29,897 bases of DNA, from the NCBI GenBank assembly GCA_032718475.1, contig JAUCBJ010003035.1:1-29897 (forward strand). The letters are read 5' to 3'. Positions 1 to 9,928 of the stretch are shown one piece after another; position 1 is the stretch's first letter, and the number at the start of each line of letters is the position of its first letter. The DNA comes from Nemertoderma westbladi (taxonomy: Eukaryota > Xenacoelomorpha > Nemertodermatida > Nemertodermatidae). The translations under genes and the position numbers were made by a program. The notes under the pieces are model-generated. The model did no database searches. It worked only from the letters and a program-made list of their open reading frames with translations, and was not told the DNA's origin.

Positions 1-155
1 CTGGATTTTTAGTGTATGGACCCCATAAGTGCAGTTAAAGCCTGGGCGGTCTTCTCCCCTTTTAATCTTTTATAATTACTTATAATTTAGTGCATGCATA
101 ATTTATTATGTTTATCGCATGAATGTTTATTTTACCATGGTCTGAGTGTTGATAA

Positions 156-190
<35 letters not shown>

Positions 191-192
191 AA
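1..192 (+). mobile_element. 3' end of a non-LTR retrotransposon (LINE or SINE) with an AAAT-type tail
   Basis: The first bases read as the end of a frame (W-I-F-S-V-W-T-P then TAA at about 26-28), followed by about 120 bases of AT-rich, 3'UTR-like sequence and a clean (AATA)n tail from about 154 to 192. A coding end, short UTR and simple-repeat tail is the usual 3' architecture of CR1- or L2-like elements. The body lies outside the window, so the family is not identified. The tail could instead be an ordinary microsatellite. Confidence 0.4.
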
Positions 193-614
193 CGATGGGA
201 AACTTCTTTCAGAAAACGATCATCCAAAGCAACATAATCTTTCTTCTCAAACTATTCCAATTCGTCCGATGGAGGAAAGCGAACTTCTAAACGCATTCTG
301 ACAATAGAACGAGCAGATGTAGGTGTGGGAATAAAGAGGGCAGGAACGTTTGGGAATACACTCGGTGGTTCGTTAGGTACAAGTGAACCTCCATGCACTT
401 TCTTCCATTGTGTAAGCGAGTTGTTCTCCGGCCAATGAAGACGGCAAATTCCATAATTTGTTGTTACATCTTGACAGTTTATAATATTTGGCAAAACCGC
501 GAGCCATTGCCTGCATGATGCTTCATCAGATGGAAAGCGATAAATAGGGATTGATTTTGGAATTTCACAATCCGACCTATACACATACCCAGACTTGCAG
601 ACTCCAACTGAGCA
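193..614 (-). pseudogene. THAP zinc-finger domain exon, with an in-frame stop
   Basis: Read on the minus strand, this exon carries a C2CH THAP DNA-binding domain. The zinc ligands are C-x4-C at 614-612 and 599-597, then after about 50 residues C-x2-H in the string GICRLHW (446-435). The usual landmarks are present: YRFP near the start, W in SCRQWLAVLP, and a downstream NVPALF that resembles the AVPTIF box that ends the family's domain. The frame has no ATG before the first Cys; a stop lies six codons upstream of that Cys, so the domain probably starts in an earlier exon. It ends at TAG (254-252), but the same frame stays open beyond it (FEKKDYVALDD...) to the AAAT repeat, suggesting a nonsense mutation. 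THAP domains occur in host transcription regulators and in P-element-type transposases; which one this was cannot be told. Domain call fairly sure, gene identity unknown. Confidence 0.62.
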
Positions 615-619
615 CTTTC

Positions 620-1590
620 TAACCCTTATTTGTTATTAACTAATAGTCTCTAGACCTATTCCACCATTCCTTATGATTAGGCCTAACCTATAGCCTATCT
701 AAATAATACAATAACACTACTGCACTATAGGAGTCTACAGTAACTTAAAATCCGGCGCGGTCTGAAAAAATCCTTGAACCCCTAAAAAAAACCTCTAGAA
801 AACTTTCCCCCAGTCACTGCTGCACTGCCCCCTATTGAGATGGCATGGTATGGCCTTGATACCTTGTACAGTTGTAACTGTATGTATACAGAAGTAGGCC
901 TTTAATACCAGAATACTGTAATACAATATTAATATAACAATGAAAATCTGACAATAGTGTACGTGCAGTAGGTCTGTAGGTTTTGGGCCCTAGCGTTACT
1001 GCGTTAGACTATGTAGACCTACCGGCAGCCCGGCAGACCGGTAGGCCTACTCTGGCAGAGACTGGTACTACTGAGCCTGTGGTCTGAAGTCAGACAGTCC
1101 GATACTTGTTTATTGGTTTACTGTGTGTAGTATTGTTACTACCGTACTACAGTACTGTACTACAGTCTCCGCTAATTTTGCATAGGCCTCCCATGTCATG
1201 GCCTGTATTATGTATCGCCTTGACCACAATTGACCCCCAAGACACAATGGATTTGTTCGCGGTATTTCAATTTATCATAACGCGAGTTACATATTTTTTG
1301 GATTTATATTTTATGAATATGCCAATATCAGTGGTGGGTGCGGGAACACAAAATTTGGGCACATTCAATGGACTGGGTGCGATTTATGGGCGAAACTTGG
1401 GGCGACTTACGGGGTGCGGGAACCATCTCAGATATTTAAGGGTCATGGGTGGGAGGAAAAATCAAGCAATACTCTCAGCTGTCAGGGTTGCCTGATAGTT
1501 ACTGAGGCCTAGACAACCTCCTTCTACTTCGGTAGTTGGTATCCCGCTAGGCGTGGGGACAAGGACTGCCCTTAGCGGTCCCTGGCCATC
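620..1590. other. Non-coding stretch, no gene recognised
   Basis: AT-rich DNA with short palindromic motifs (several TAGGCCT and ACCGGTA forms around 1020-1050, and repeated AGTACTG around 1140-1165). One open frame (1106-1495, plus) has no recognisable domain and an unremarkable start, and is treated as chance. Confidence 0.5.
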
Positions 1591-1594
1591 AATG

Positions 1595-2205
1595 GTGACT
1601 GAGCCTGAAAGGGACTCGGGCGTTGCTCGATGCACCAGAGATTTGCGATGGGAACTGACAGATCCTAAGCGGTTCCCGGTGCGTTGGCTACGACTGAGCC
1701 TGAAAGGGACTCGGGCGGAGTCTTCGCATTGGGGACTTGCGAAGGATCGACTGACCGGATGGAAAGGAAGGGTTCGACGAGGACTGACTTCCTGGCGTGG
1801 GTTCCACGACTGGAGTTAGTACGAGCCTGAAAAGGACTCAGAAAGCTCCGACAGTTGGGACTCACAATGGGCCGACAGACCCCTAGCTAAGCCGTACTGC
1901 TTTCCTGATGACTGATCCCTTTAGGGTTCGGGAAGGGTGGGACGGACATGCGACAGGGTCGAAAGACAGAGGACCGGACTCTACTGGCCTACCGACTATT
2001 CGGAGCAGGTTCTCGACTACTAACTTGATTACGAGCCCTAAAAGGATTCTTAAAGCTTAGGTGGTTGGGACCCTGCGATAAACCTACAGACCCCTAGCTA
2101 AGCCGTACCGCTTTCCTGATGACCGATCCCGTCAGGGTTCGGGAAGTGTGGGACAGACAAGCAAAGGATCGACCGACACTGACACTACGGTACCAGGAGT
2201 AGGAC
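1595..2205 (+). repeat. Diverged direct repeats, about 210-bp and 95-bp periods
   Basis: The phrase GAGCCTGAAAGGGACTCGGG begins near 1602 and again near 1697. A related phrase (ACGAGCCTGAAAAGGACT, ACGAGCCCTAAAAGGATT) begins at 1821 and 2031. The last two units share further blocks in the same order: ACAGACCCCTAGCTAAGCCG at 1875 and 2086, CTTTCCTGATGAC, then AGGGTTCGGGAAG. This gives a period of about 210 bp. The units are GC-richer than their surroundings. They could be a degraded minisatellite or subrepeats of an element's untranslated region. No coding function is visible; the frame at 1553-1819 looks like a by-product. Confidence 0.7.
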
Positions 2206-2209
2206 CGAG

Positions 2210-2790
2210 AGAAAATGGGGAACATTAGTTAGGTCAAAATCTGAAAGTTAAGCGAACAGTGGGTAATTAAATAATTTACTGTAGGAATTTATATTTGTGT
2301 ATTATTGTGAATATTTGGTATATTGGTGTGGGGAAGCCCAAATTATTCTCAATCAGAGTTCAAGTTACATTAAAGATTATATCCAACCAATGAAACTTTT
2401 CTCTAACCGCAATTCTGCATCTCAGATAACATCCTTCTCCACTCCCAATATCCGGTGACTGGCCGGAAAAAAGTGGTCTGAAAATTCCGCCTCCAGCATC
2501 GGCGTTTTCCCCCCTGGTGTCGGGAATAACGGCAACAGGATTAATGAAATGCAGATAAAACAAGCTGACTTTACCTTACACTACTGTAGTGGCTATGTCC
2601 TATTGATGTAATTACCCATTGCCTAGTAGTACTGAGGTGGTTGGATTGGTTCGCTTTGAACTAATCAAAACTATAATGGAATGGGTTATGGTGAATACAG
2701 TTATATAATTTTGAAATATAATTATTTCAATCTTATACTAGAAAATTATTAATATCCTTTAAGAGGCAGGTTGAAATTGCTGATTTTCAA
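2210..2790. other. Non-coding stretch, no gene recognised
   Basis: AT-rich sequence without a supported gene. A 67-codon minus-strand frame (2360-2563) has no motif I recognise. The segment could contain decayed LTR or UTR sequence of neighbouring elements, but no terminal repeats were found. Confidence 0.4.
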
Positions 2791-2797
2791 CAGAACA

Positions 2798-3365
2798 TCA
2801 ACAGAACAACAGACACACCGATTGAGTTAGTGGTACCTGTATGCTAAGCTCGCTTACTTTCGTTGCTCGCCCCACATCATTTCCGTCAAAGGTAAATTTA
2901 TCCATCATTGCAAGTCTACCTCCATTTCTAAATTTGAATATTTTTGTTTTCTTCAAGTTTACTTCCATGTTGTTGGCTTTGCACCAATCATTTAATGCAT
3001 CTCGGGCATGTTGGATATCCAGTGGGTTTTTCGAATATATGGCACGGTAGTCAGCAAAGAATAAGAATTTGAGAGAGGAGGCTATTTGTCGGAGAACAGT
3101 GGCTAGGTCGGTGATGAAAATTAAGAAGCAGGTTGGGCTGAAACAATCTCTTTGAAGGACTCCACAAAGCTGTTGTATAGCATTGGATAGTTGTAGGCCA
3201 TCATATATTTGGATGCTGTTTTCTAGAATGTCTCTGATTAGATTGTATAATTTGCCTTTTATTCCAAAACTGTGGATCTTAGACAGTAAGTATTCCTCGG
3301 TTAACGAAGTCGTGGGCTTTCTGAAAGTCACTGAAAGCTACAAATAGCCTTATAATTTCGTTCGA
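2798..3365 (-). pseudogene. Non-LTR reverse transcriptase fragment, inactive
   Basis: Minus-strand frames encode the palm of a LINE-type reverse transcriptase. The segment at about 3360-3300 reads FVAFSDFQKAHDFVNRGIL, which is the motif normally written DFxKAFDSV. A frameshift then leads into GIKGKLYNLIRDILENS, the GVLQRDCFSPTCFLIFITDL block (normally GVLQGDxLSPxLF), the catalytic block FFADYRAIYS, and LNDWCKANNMEVNLKKTKI. The catalytic FADD has become FADY and the QGD has become QRD, so the enzyme is dead. The endonuclease and 5' part are missing. It abuts a Bel/Pao pol remnant at its 5' side, so it either inserted there or was joined by rearrangement. Clade is not assigned; it is clearly not the RTE-like family seen at 7.7, 12 and 29 kb. 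Confidence 0.8.
2829..2876 (-). repeat. Short dispersed repeat core shared with 28342-28385
   Basis: The roughly 43-bp string from GGTACC through GCTAAGCTCGCT to GCTCGCCCCA occurs here and again at 28342-28385, with about six mismatches and in the same orientation. Here it coincides with the point where the RT protein stops resembling a LINE, which suggests a junction with an independent repeat rather than coding sequence. Confidence 0.55.
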
Positions 3366-3386
3366 TTTTGAGTTCCAATGCACTGA

Positions 3387-4460
3387 TCACTTCGTCGTGC
3401 GCTTTAACTGCAAGTACTGCCGCTGATAACTCCATACTGGGTACCATCTGTATAGATATAGGTGCTGGTCTTGTTCAAGAATATACGAGCCTAGTTTGAA
3501 TAGGCTCACCTTCCCCACCCACACAATGAAGGTACGAAATGGTACTGTAACCGGTTTCGCTGGCATCACAGAATTGTTGTATCTCATATATTGGAGTATC
3601 TGGAATCATCCGGAAGTACAAACGGGGTATCCGCAATTCTGTAAGGATTTCTAACAGGGAAGTCCACTTTATCAAGTTGGTAAATAACGCTGGTGGTAGC
3701 TGTTTATCCCAGTCTAGTTTGTCTATCCAACATTTCTGGAACATGATCTTTCCTTGTAACGCGATTGGTGCAACGAATCCTAGTGGAACGTAGATGGACA
3801 TAATGATGGAATGAATTATCCTCTTAGTTGCTTGTTCCTGGTTCATCACCATCTGCGGTTTAACTGCGTTGGTGAACGTGTCTTCTTCAGGCCACAATTT
3901 TACTCCCAATTTTCTTGTCATCCAGTGCCAAATCCAGATCTAGCACTCCTTTTGCAAGTATGTCTGCCGGTATGTTGTTAAGGAATTGTCGAGAGTTGGA
4001 TAGGAATTTGGTTACATTAAGTCCTCCTCTTTTTTGTACGCTAGCAGTACTGCTTTCTTTACGGTAGATTCGCCTGTGAGTCAGTCTTCCACATAGAAAC
4101 GTTTTTGGATCATCTCATTTACATTGGCGGGATATCTGTGGGCGTTTTTGCTTCCTGTCTTTCTGAGTGGGAAAGCTGTTGTAGATGGGGCATTGGTGGT
4201 GCTAAACATCTTCACATTCATTTGAATGTGTTTATAGTCTGTTATGGATTTCCTCTTGTCCATCGGACCATAAGATAGTTTGTGATATGGCATCTTCAGG
4301 GTATACCTTGACTTGATGGAACATCGCTTCTAGGTCTAAGCAGAAAGCGATAGGGTAGACTCGGAATTGCATCAGTCCATCAATATTGCCACTATCGTGT
4401 TGAATAAGTTGGGTCCAGCCATGTTCCGGATATTGAGAGAAAACCACCAGGTTTTAACTT
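3387..4460 (-). pseudogene. Bel/Pao retrotransposon pol remnant (RT and peptidase A17-type region)
   Basis: Minus-strand reading gives a Bel/Pao polymerase broken over several frames. The order is MAGPNLFNTIVAILMD (about 4420-4375), then after a frameshift CLDLEAMFHQVKVYPED (RT motif A of this superfamily), then KMFSTTNAPSTTAFPLRK and RFYVED (4085-4081 region), where the family has YVDD. Next comes the RNase H/A17-like linker: LGVKLWPEEDTFT, IYVPLGFVAPIALQGKIMFQ, LDWDKQLPP and FCDASETGYSTISYL, ending near MELSAAVLAVKAHDEV at about 3435-3387. The integrase and DUF5641 region that should follow is absent, replaced by the LINE RT fragment. Multiple frameshifts and stops show a long-dead copy. 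Superfamily assignment is firm. Confidence 0.88.
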
Positions 4461-4775
4461 AGCAGCGTTTACCTACAGGCTAAGGGGGTTCGCGACCTGG
4501 TTGAACAAGAATTTGTATGTTTTACAGGAATTTACAGTATTAATGTTCCATCAATTCCGCAGTAAAGGTTGACCGATCTGCATATATTCAAGATATGGAA
4601 GTAAGGCGTAAGGGAATGTAATTCTAGGTATTGACTGATTGAGAAACAATAAAGAATATAAAAAACTTTCAACATCTATATATTTCTGAATCCGTACCGG
4701 TATGACAGTCTTACTTTCCCTGGAGCAGTAATAGCACCACTGTACAATTAGCCCGAAATAGCCTATTAGGCGTTC
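4461..4775. other. Non-coding gap between pol and gag-like parts
   Basis: No Bel/Pao protease or zinc-knuckle sequence is found here, although an intact element would have it between the flanking parts. The stretch is AT-rich and featureless apart from a GTACCGGTA palindrome near 4697. This suggests a deletion with filler DNA. Confidence 0.4.
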
Positions 4776-6135
4776 CTACATTCTGACATTTTGTTTGAAT
4801 GTATACATGAATATAAACACATTTGGTATACTGCACTTGTATTTGGCACTTAGTTCATAGTTTAGGCTATGGCCTTTCCAAGATGCTGCAGAATCCATTA
4901 TTACTCGCACTTTATTGTTCTTGTTATTGTCTTTTTCTTTCCGTTTCCTCGGGGGTTTATCATTGTTATCACCATTAAACGGGTCGTCTGGTTCATTCGA
5001 TGGCACCTCAGGACACGCTCTACCGGGTGTATAGTGGTCTGTTGTTAATGGGTGTCTGGTGTAGAATCGGACGTCTTGTGGATGAGATGACAATGGGACT
5101 CTTGTGTGTGGATGGTTCATTGGCGACTTGCTTCCACCATTATAATACGCTTTGTAATGTGAATTGTCTTTGACTTTATACATTGACGAGACACACGGCA
5201 ATTCGTCAGATGGAGTCACGTTAGAAGGTCTGATGTTGACTGATCTGATCTTTTTGCCTTTGTTTCTTGGAGTCTTTAGAGTTTGTGTTAAATTTTGAAC
5301 TGTTTCAGATAACCCTTCTTTGAATTTAGTTTTAAAGTTTTCTATATCTGGATCAACTTTTTGAGGAGGAGGAGTTTTAATCTCGCCACTGGAGTCTTCA
5401 GAATCCATTCTCATACTGAGATTTCGGCGATTGGGTCGACGTGGTTTGGGTGTTACATGTCAAGTTGGTGTCTTATCCTCGTTGATCGGCTCTTTGCTCG
5501 CGTTTTTTATTACACATAGAGCCTCCACTAACTGTTCATTTGTTATCTTTAGCGGTTCTTTTTTTACAGAATCTGAGGGCATTAAAACTTTCAACCCCTC
5601 CTTTGAGGGAGGGAAGGTAGGTCCTGCTCCTTCAAAAACCTGACCCGCCTGTTTATCATCATTATCATTACTCGTTGATTCATTCATAAGAGATCTGGTT
5701 ATCGTTTCTACACATTCCCTCTGTAAAGGTTTGTTTGTTGTGTTTTTGCGACATGTGGCGACTCAACCTTAATAGGTTCGTTTTCACATTGATCTAGGAA
5801 GCAGCTAGTATCTATCAGAGGTATGTTCGGTATAATGTAATTCCGCTGTTCTTAGTTGTTCTTCCCATTGGAAATCATTCTGTACTATCTGATATTCTTC
5901 CTCCAAGCGCAGTTGTTTTTCCTTATGCTCTATTTCCAGTTTATCTTGTTCCGCTTGGCGTTCCATTTCCAACCTTTTTTGTTAAGCTTAATGTTCCTTT
6001 TCCAACCTATGTTTATTTATTTCTAACCTTTGGTCTTTTGTTCTACATCTGGTTTCGGATTTTTGTTATTCCATTTGTAGTTTGTTTTGTCCATCCAATA
6101 TTTCAGCAAATCTTCTGGCCTCATATTTTTTGAGT
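4776..6135 (-). pseudogene. Gag-like polyprotein remnant, probably Bel/Pao, with coiled coil
   Basis: Minus strand, same orientation as the pol remnant. From about 6135 down to 5835 one frame gives a long charged helix (YEARRFAEILDGQNKLQME, then LEMERQAEQDKLEIEHKEKQ, then LRLEEEYQIVQNDFQWEEQL) of the kind found in Pao gag proteins, interrupted by three TAA codons without loss of frame. It continues as DTSCFLDQCENEPIKVE and an acidic stretch (MNESTSNDNDDK, 5687 downward). One TGA at about 5459-5457 separates this from a basic, Ser/Pro/Asn-rich tail (KPRRPNRRNLS to DNNKNNKVRVIMDSAASWKG). No enzyme motif is present. The assignment to gag rests on position, orientation and the coiled-coil style, so it is inference. 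It could belong to another gene captured nearby. Confidence 0.55.
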
Positions 6136-6142
6136 TTCTGGT

Positions 6143-7231
6143 TTATTGTTGGTCCTGACTACATTGTATAATTCTCATATTTTGAGTCAAAATGCGACCA
6201 GTCTCTGACATTCTCGATATCGAAGAAACTCTTGAGGTCCGGGAATGGTCCGACCTGGATGACCTGACGGACATCACAGATGGAACAAGGGAACATGCTG
6301 AATATAATTCATGAGGCTGGAAAAGTGATGGCACTGTGGTAAATTCTTGTCCAATTGATGAGATTACACTTTGACAATAATTACTTGTGCCGAGGTTGGG
6401 ACTTTCCTGAGGGAGTCTTCATAGCACACTCGCCATCAGTGATGCTGGTGCCAGAGTACGTTTCTGCGTTGAAATATTTTTATTGAAGGGTTCTAGGTAA
6501 TCCCAACTCATTTGTGGGGAATCTTCATGAGTTGTTGAGTTCAAGCGTTCCCTGAGCCGCTGATGAGTAGGGTTAACAGGGACCGTCATTTGTTGTACAT
6601 CATGACTTGATTGAACATCATCCATCTCACATGTCAGAAGCTCATGAGGAGCGGAATGTCGGGTCGTGGCAGGAATTTCAGTTTATGGGGAAGTTCCTCT
6701 CATTGGTTGGTCTTCATTTCCCGATGTGAATAGAAGATGAAAGGTAATCTTGTCCTGTGTCTCTGTAAATATTTCCATCTATTGGGAAGATATATAGTCA
6801 TTTTCTCGGAAATCTTCTGACCAACCTCCGTCTCATATCAACAAATATCGTCAAGTGCTGATGTGATTCATACATTCATTTCTTTGTCGCTTCATCCTTT
6901 GCCGTATTTCTTCGGCTCGAGGTCTATCCAGAGTCTCTTGTTGGATCCCATAATTTACCTCTTTAGCCGCACATGTTAAAAGGGCTTTATACTGTCCAAT
7001 TGCCCGGTTACATGTTGCCATGGTTATCCCTGTCCATTCTACATTTGAGGTTTGTTCTGAATGGCGTTGTGTAACAATTGGAGAGTGAGCTATCTCTGAA
7101 GCTCTTTTCATCGCTGCGATTTGTTGATGTGGATGAATCGGTTTGTCATCACTGGGAATGCTGTCGATGTGCCTGGAGGGTCGACTCATGCTAGGGGATA
7201 CCATGAATACAGCCAACCTAACCCAGAACAC
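6143..7231 (-). pseudogene. Possible N-terminal gag remnant, upstream part
   Basis: Three short minus-strand frames continue upstream of the coiled coil. 7231-6851 is helical and basic (AIGQYKALLTCAAKEVNYG, RPRAEEIRQRMKRQRNECM). 6625-6419 shows nothing recognisable. 6334-6143 is Ser/Arg-rich (SVRSSRSDHSRTSRVSSISR), a composition common just ahead of the coiled coil in Pao gag proteins. Stops and frameshifts separate them. The upstream border, where plus-strand zinc-knuckle sequence begins, is near 7150-7200. No LTR was found. Function is inferred from order only. Confidence 0.4.
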
Positions 7232-7660
7232 AGCCCAGCGGAAGCACCGAAAAGGGAAACAGGGCCGAAACGCTTATACTGGAAAGTTTGGACTATGTCA
7301 TAGATGTGCAGTGGGTGGGCATAGAAAGGATTGGTGTCGAGAACAAGTCCCAAAGTATACGAGTGAAGGTGGAGGCCAAACAATGAAGTGAGGGACAGTG
7401 TTGCTAGGAGTGGTGCCAGTAAGGATGATCAGGGAAAATGGGAGGTCAGTAACAAACACTGATGTTAATCGACAGGACAGCAGAGCAGCATTCACGCTGA
7501 TGGAAAGCTGGATAGCGGAGAGGCTAAAACTAAAGGCAAAGTCGAGTAATATGGTGGTCACCACCATATCTGCCAAGGACAAAATCATTCCTATGAAAAC
7601 AGGAAGGTGATGGATAGGGGCCATAACACCCAACTGCAACAATGAGGCAACCATAGAGCC
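7200..7660 (+). pseudogene. Bel/Pao gag zinc knuckle and aspartic protease remnant, plus strand
   Basis: The plus strand encodes KFGLCHRCAVGGHRKDWCRE (about 7286-7346), a canonical CX2CX4HX4C zinc knuckle. After a stop and frameshift comes VLLGVVPVRMIRENGRSVT, then FTLMESWIAERLKLKAKSSN and MVVTTISAKDKIIP. This order (knuckle, LLGVVPV strand, protease body with AERL) matches the gag-to-protease (DUF1758-type) stretch of Bel/Pao elements. The catalytic region is damaged: LMLID and RAAFTLMES lie in different frames on either side of roughly 7465-7490, so no intact DSG/DTG remains. It faces the opposite way to the Bel/Pao remnant at 3.4-7.2 kb, so it is a second copy or an inverted piece. Its 3' side is cut by an RTE-like fragment at about 7712. 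Confidence 0.65.
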
Positions 7661-7711
7661 CATCAACATTAACACCAGGCGACCAATGCAGATCAGAACT
7701 GAACAATGTTC

Positions 7712-8967
7712 AGCCAACAGGTTGATACCACCAATGCTGCTGACGACAACAGGCAATCATTCCAGGCATGGAAATCGATCAACTTGCTTACTGGGCGGAA
7801 AAGCCAACCAACCACCAAGGTTAAGGCTGAATCACCAGCCGATCACCTCAATGGTTGGAAGGCCCACTTTGAAAAGTTCCTCAATAATGACATGGTATGA
7901 GTAAAAGTGTCTGAGTCGGTACTCCCAGATATTCCCATTGGCAATATCTCCTTTGCAGAAGTGAAGGCTGCTGCAAAGAGCATTAAAACCAATCGTGCCA
8001 GTGGAGTAGATGTTGTTCCCCCTGAGGTCTTTAAAATACCTGAGTGTTTAAAGCTCATCTATCCCATCATACAGTAGTAGACATATCAACAAGGGTCCTA
8101 CAAGAAATGAAAACAAATAAGTTGGTGTCAGTTCCCAAGAAGAGCAACCTAACACTCTGTGGTTCTTTCCGGGGAATCTCATTGATCTCGATTGCTGCAA
8201 AGCTATACAATGGAATTCTATTAAATCGCATCATGGATCCCATTAAGAGACTGCTCCATGGAAATCAGGATGGGTTCCGTAAAGGTCATGGAACCATGGA
8301 GCCCATTTTGGCACTTAGAAGGATAATTGAAGAGTTATCAAAAAAGAAAGACAGTTATCTTTGTTGACTTCTTCAAGGCCTTTGATTCAGTCTCTCGTTC
8401 ACGTATGTTCAGCATACTTTCATTATATGGGATTCCTGGTGAAATTATTGCAGCAATCAGATCAGTATACGATGGTTCGACAACATTTGTGTCTACTGTT
8501 GATGGTGACACAGAACCATTTGAAGTGTTATGGGGCGTCCTCCAGGGAAACACACTTGCACCATTCTTGTTCATAATTGTTGTTGACTATGTTCTACGCA
8601 TGTCCTTAGATCATCATAATGATGATGGGGTGATGATAACTCCATCTACTGGCTCCAGAAGTCGAGGAAATCCTGCCAAGTACCTAACTGATCTAGACTT
8701 TGCTGATGACTCAGGAGAACTCTCAGAATCACTAGAGGGAGCCCAATGGCTCATCAGCTCATTAGAACAGGCTGATTCTAGTGTTGGTATTAACTCCAGA
8801 AAGACCAAAATTTTGACAGTTGACTTTGAAAGTCCTCAGCAAGTCTCTGACCGGATGAGCATAAGCTCAAAGGATGGTATGCTTGAGCATGTGGACGATT
8901 TCGGTTACCTGGGATCATGGATACGGAAGTCAGGTGAGGACCTTCGAATACGTAAGGGAAAGGCATG
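7712..8967 (+). pseudogene. Internal fragment of the RTE-like retrotransposon, inactive (copy 2)
   Basis: This segment matches the long element at 12-15.8 kb from about 13999 to 15290, at an estimated 90% or more, but is cut at both ends: it begins just before CAACAGGTTGAT and stops at GGAAAGGCATG. Protein blocks include SFRGISLISIAAKLYN, FVDFFKAFDSVSRSRM, GVLQGNTLAPFLFIIVVDYV and LDFADDSGELSESLEG. Defects relative to the long copy are a missing stretch after AATAATGACATGG (7888), an altered segment near 8070-8090, a missing stretch at about 8353 that shifts frame, and small losses near 8795. Loss of both ends rather than only the 5' end means it is not a simple truncated insertion; later deletion or rearrangement must have removed its 3' end. 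Confidence 0.9.
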
Positions 8968-9928
8968 AATCACTATCAGAATCACTATCAAGAATAAGTA
9001 GGCCTAGCAAAAAAATATTCATTAAAAAGTAAACATTGGCTCTATTCACAACACTGACTGCAGATATTCAACATATGCGTGTACAGTAACAACTACAGTA
9101 GCATCAGCACTGGCAGATGGGTTACCTACGGGACGCTTGGCTGCATGGTTGGGTCGTGTGGTGTTTGGGGGTGGGGTCGCATTGTGTTACGGCATCGCGT
9201 GGTGGAAGGACATTGTTGTAGCGTTATAACTTGTACTGTACAACATGTCTTTTATGTTTTTTATACCACCTGCAGGGTTGAACGCAATTTACTAGAGTGC
9301 TATTCGCGTTTATCCCTTTCCGTAAGTATTATCGATTACTTATGTGACATTTATTATGTCATCCTATTTTAACATATTAAACTTAATTTCGCGAATATTT
9401 AATTTCTATATTCACATATAGAAAGGTCATAATGCTGTAATGGCAGGCTTTTCTAACCAAAATAATTAACTAAATTTAGGAACATAGGGCAGTTTACAGT
9501 AAAATTGTTACTTCTACCTCTAGGCACTAATTTTTCAATATTAATTTAACATGAACCCTATGGGAAGGCTGTAGCAGCAAACAGAACCCCAATTGGCAAT
9601 TTGCTACCAGTCTGCCAGTAACATTTCTGGATTTATGAGATTGCAGGCCCCAGGTCCTACTGCAGTACTGCTGTACTGTGTTAGTTGTACCGGTCTGTTT
9701 GTACTTTGTACCTTACTCGCACTCCAGCACTCTGGTGACACCTATCCAATATACCGATATTATCTGATTATACTGATATAAATTACCGATACCGGTATCG
9801 ATATTAAGAATTAAAAAGCGAAGAGGCTGATAGCTGGATAGGCGTACCGGTTCTCTAACTAACTAGCCTAAGTCAGTAAGTTCTGACGGTTCCGGCCGAC
9901 CGGTTAGGCCTTCAGAAGCAGAGAAGTA
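8968..9928. other. Non-coding stretch, likely including the promoter of the exon at 9929
   Basis: No gene is recognised. The 97- and 62-codon plus-strand frames in this interval lack motifs. The last 150 bases, ahead of the ATG at 9929, hold a TATAAAT-like string (9777-9783), a perfect palindrome at 9787-9800 and several ACCGGT motifs, and could be the 5'UTR or promoter. No experimental start is inferable. Confidence 0.4.
9787..9800. promoter_or_regulatory. Perfect 14-bp palindrome upstream of the exon at 9929
   Basis: CGATACCGGTATCG equals its own reverse complement and lies about 130 bases before the ATG. It may be a dimeric factor site, or simply one example of the ACCGGT palindromes scattered across this window. 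Confidence 0.3.

Noticed and set aside
1106-1495. 129-codon plus-strand frame
   Set aside because: No recognisable domain, unremarkable start and mixed composition; treated as chance.
2360-2563. 67-codon minus-strand frame
   Set aside because: No domain and no splice context that would support an exon.
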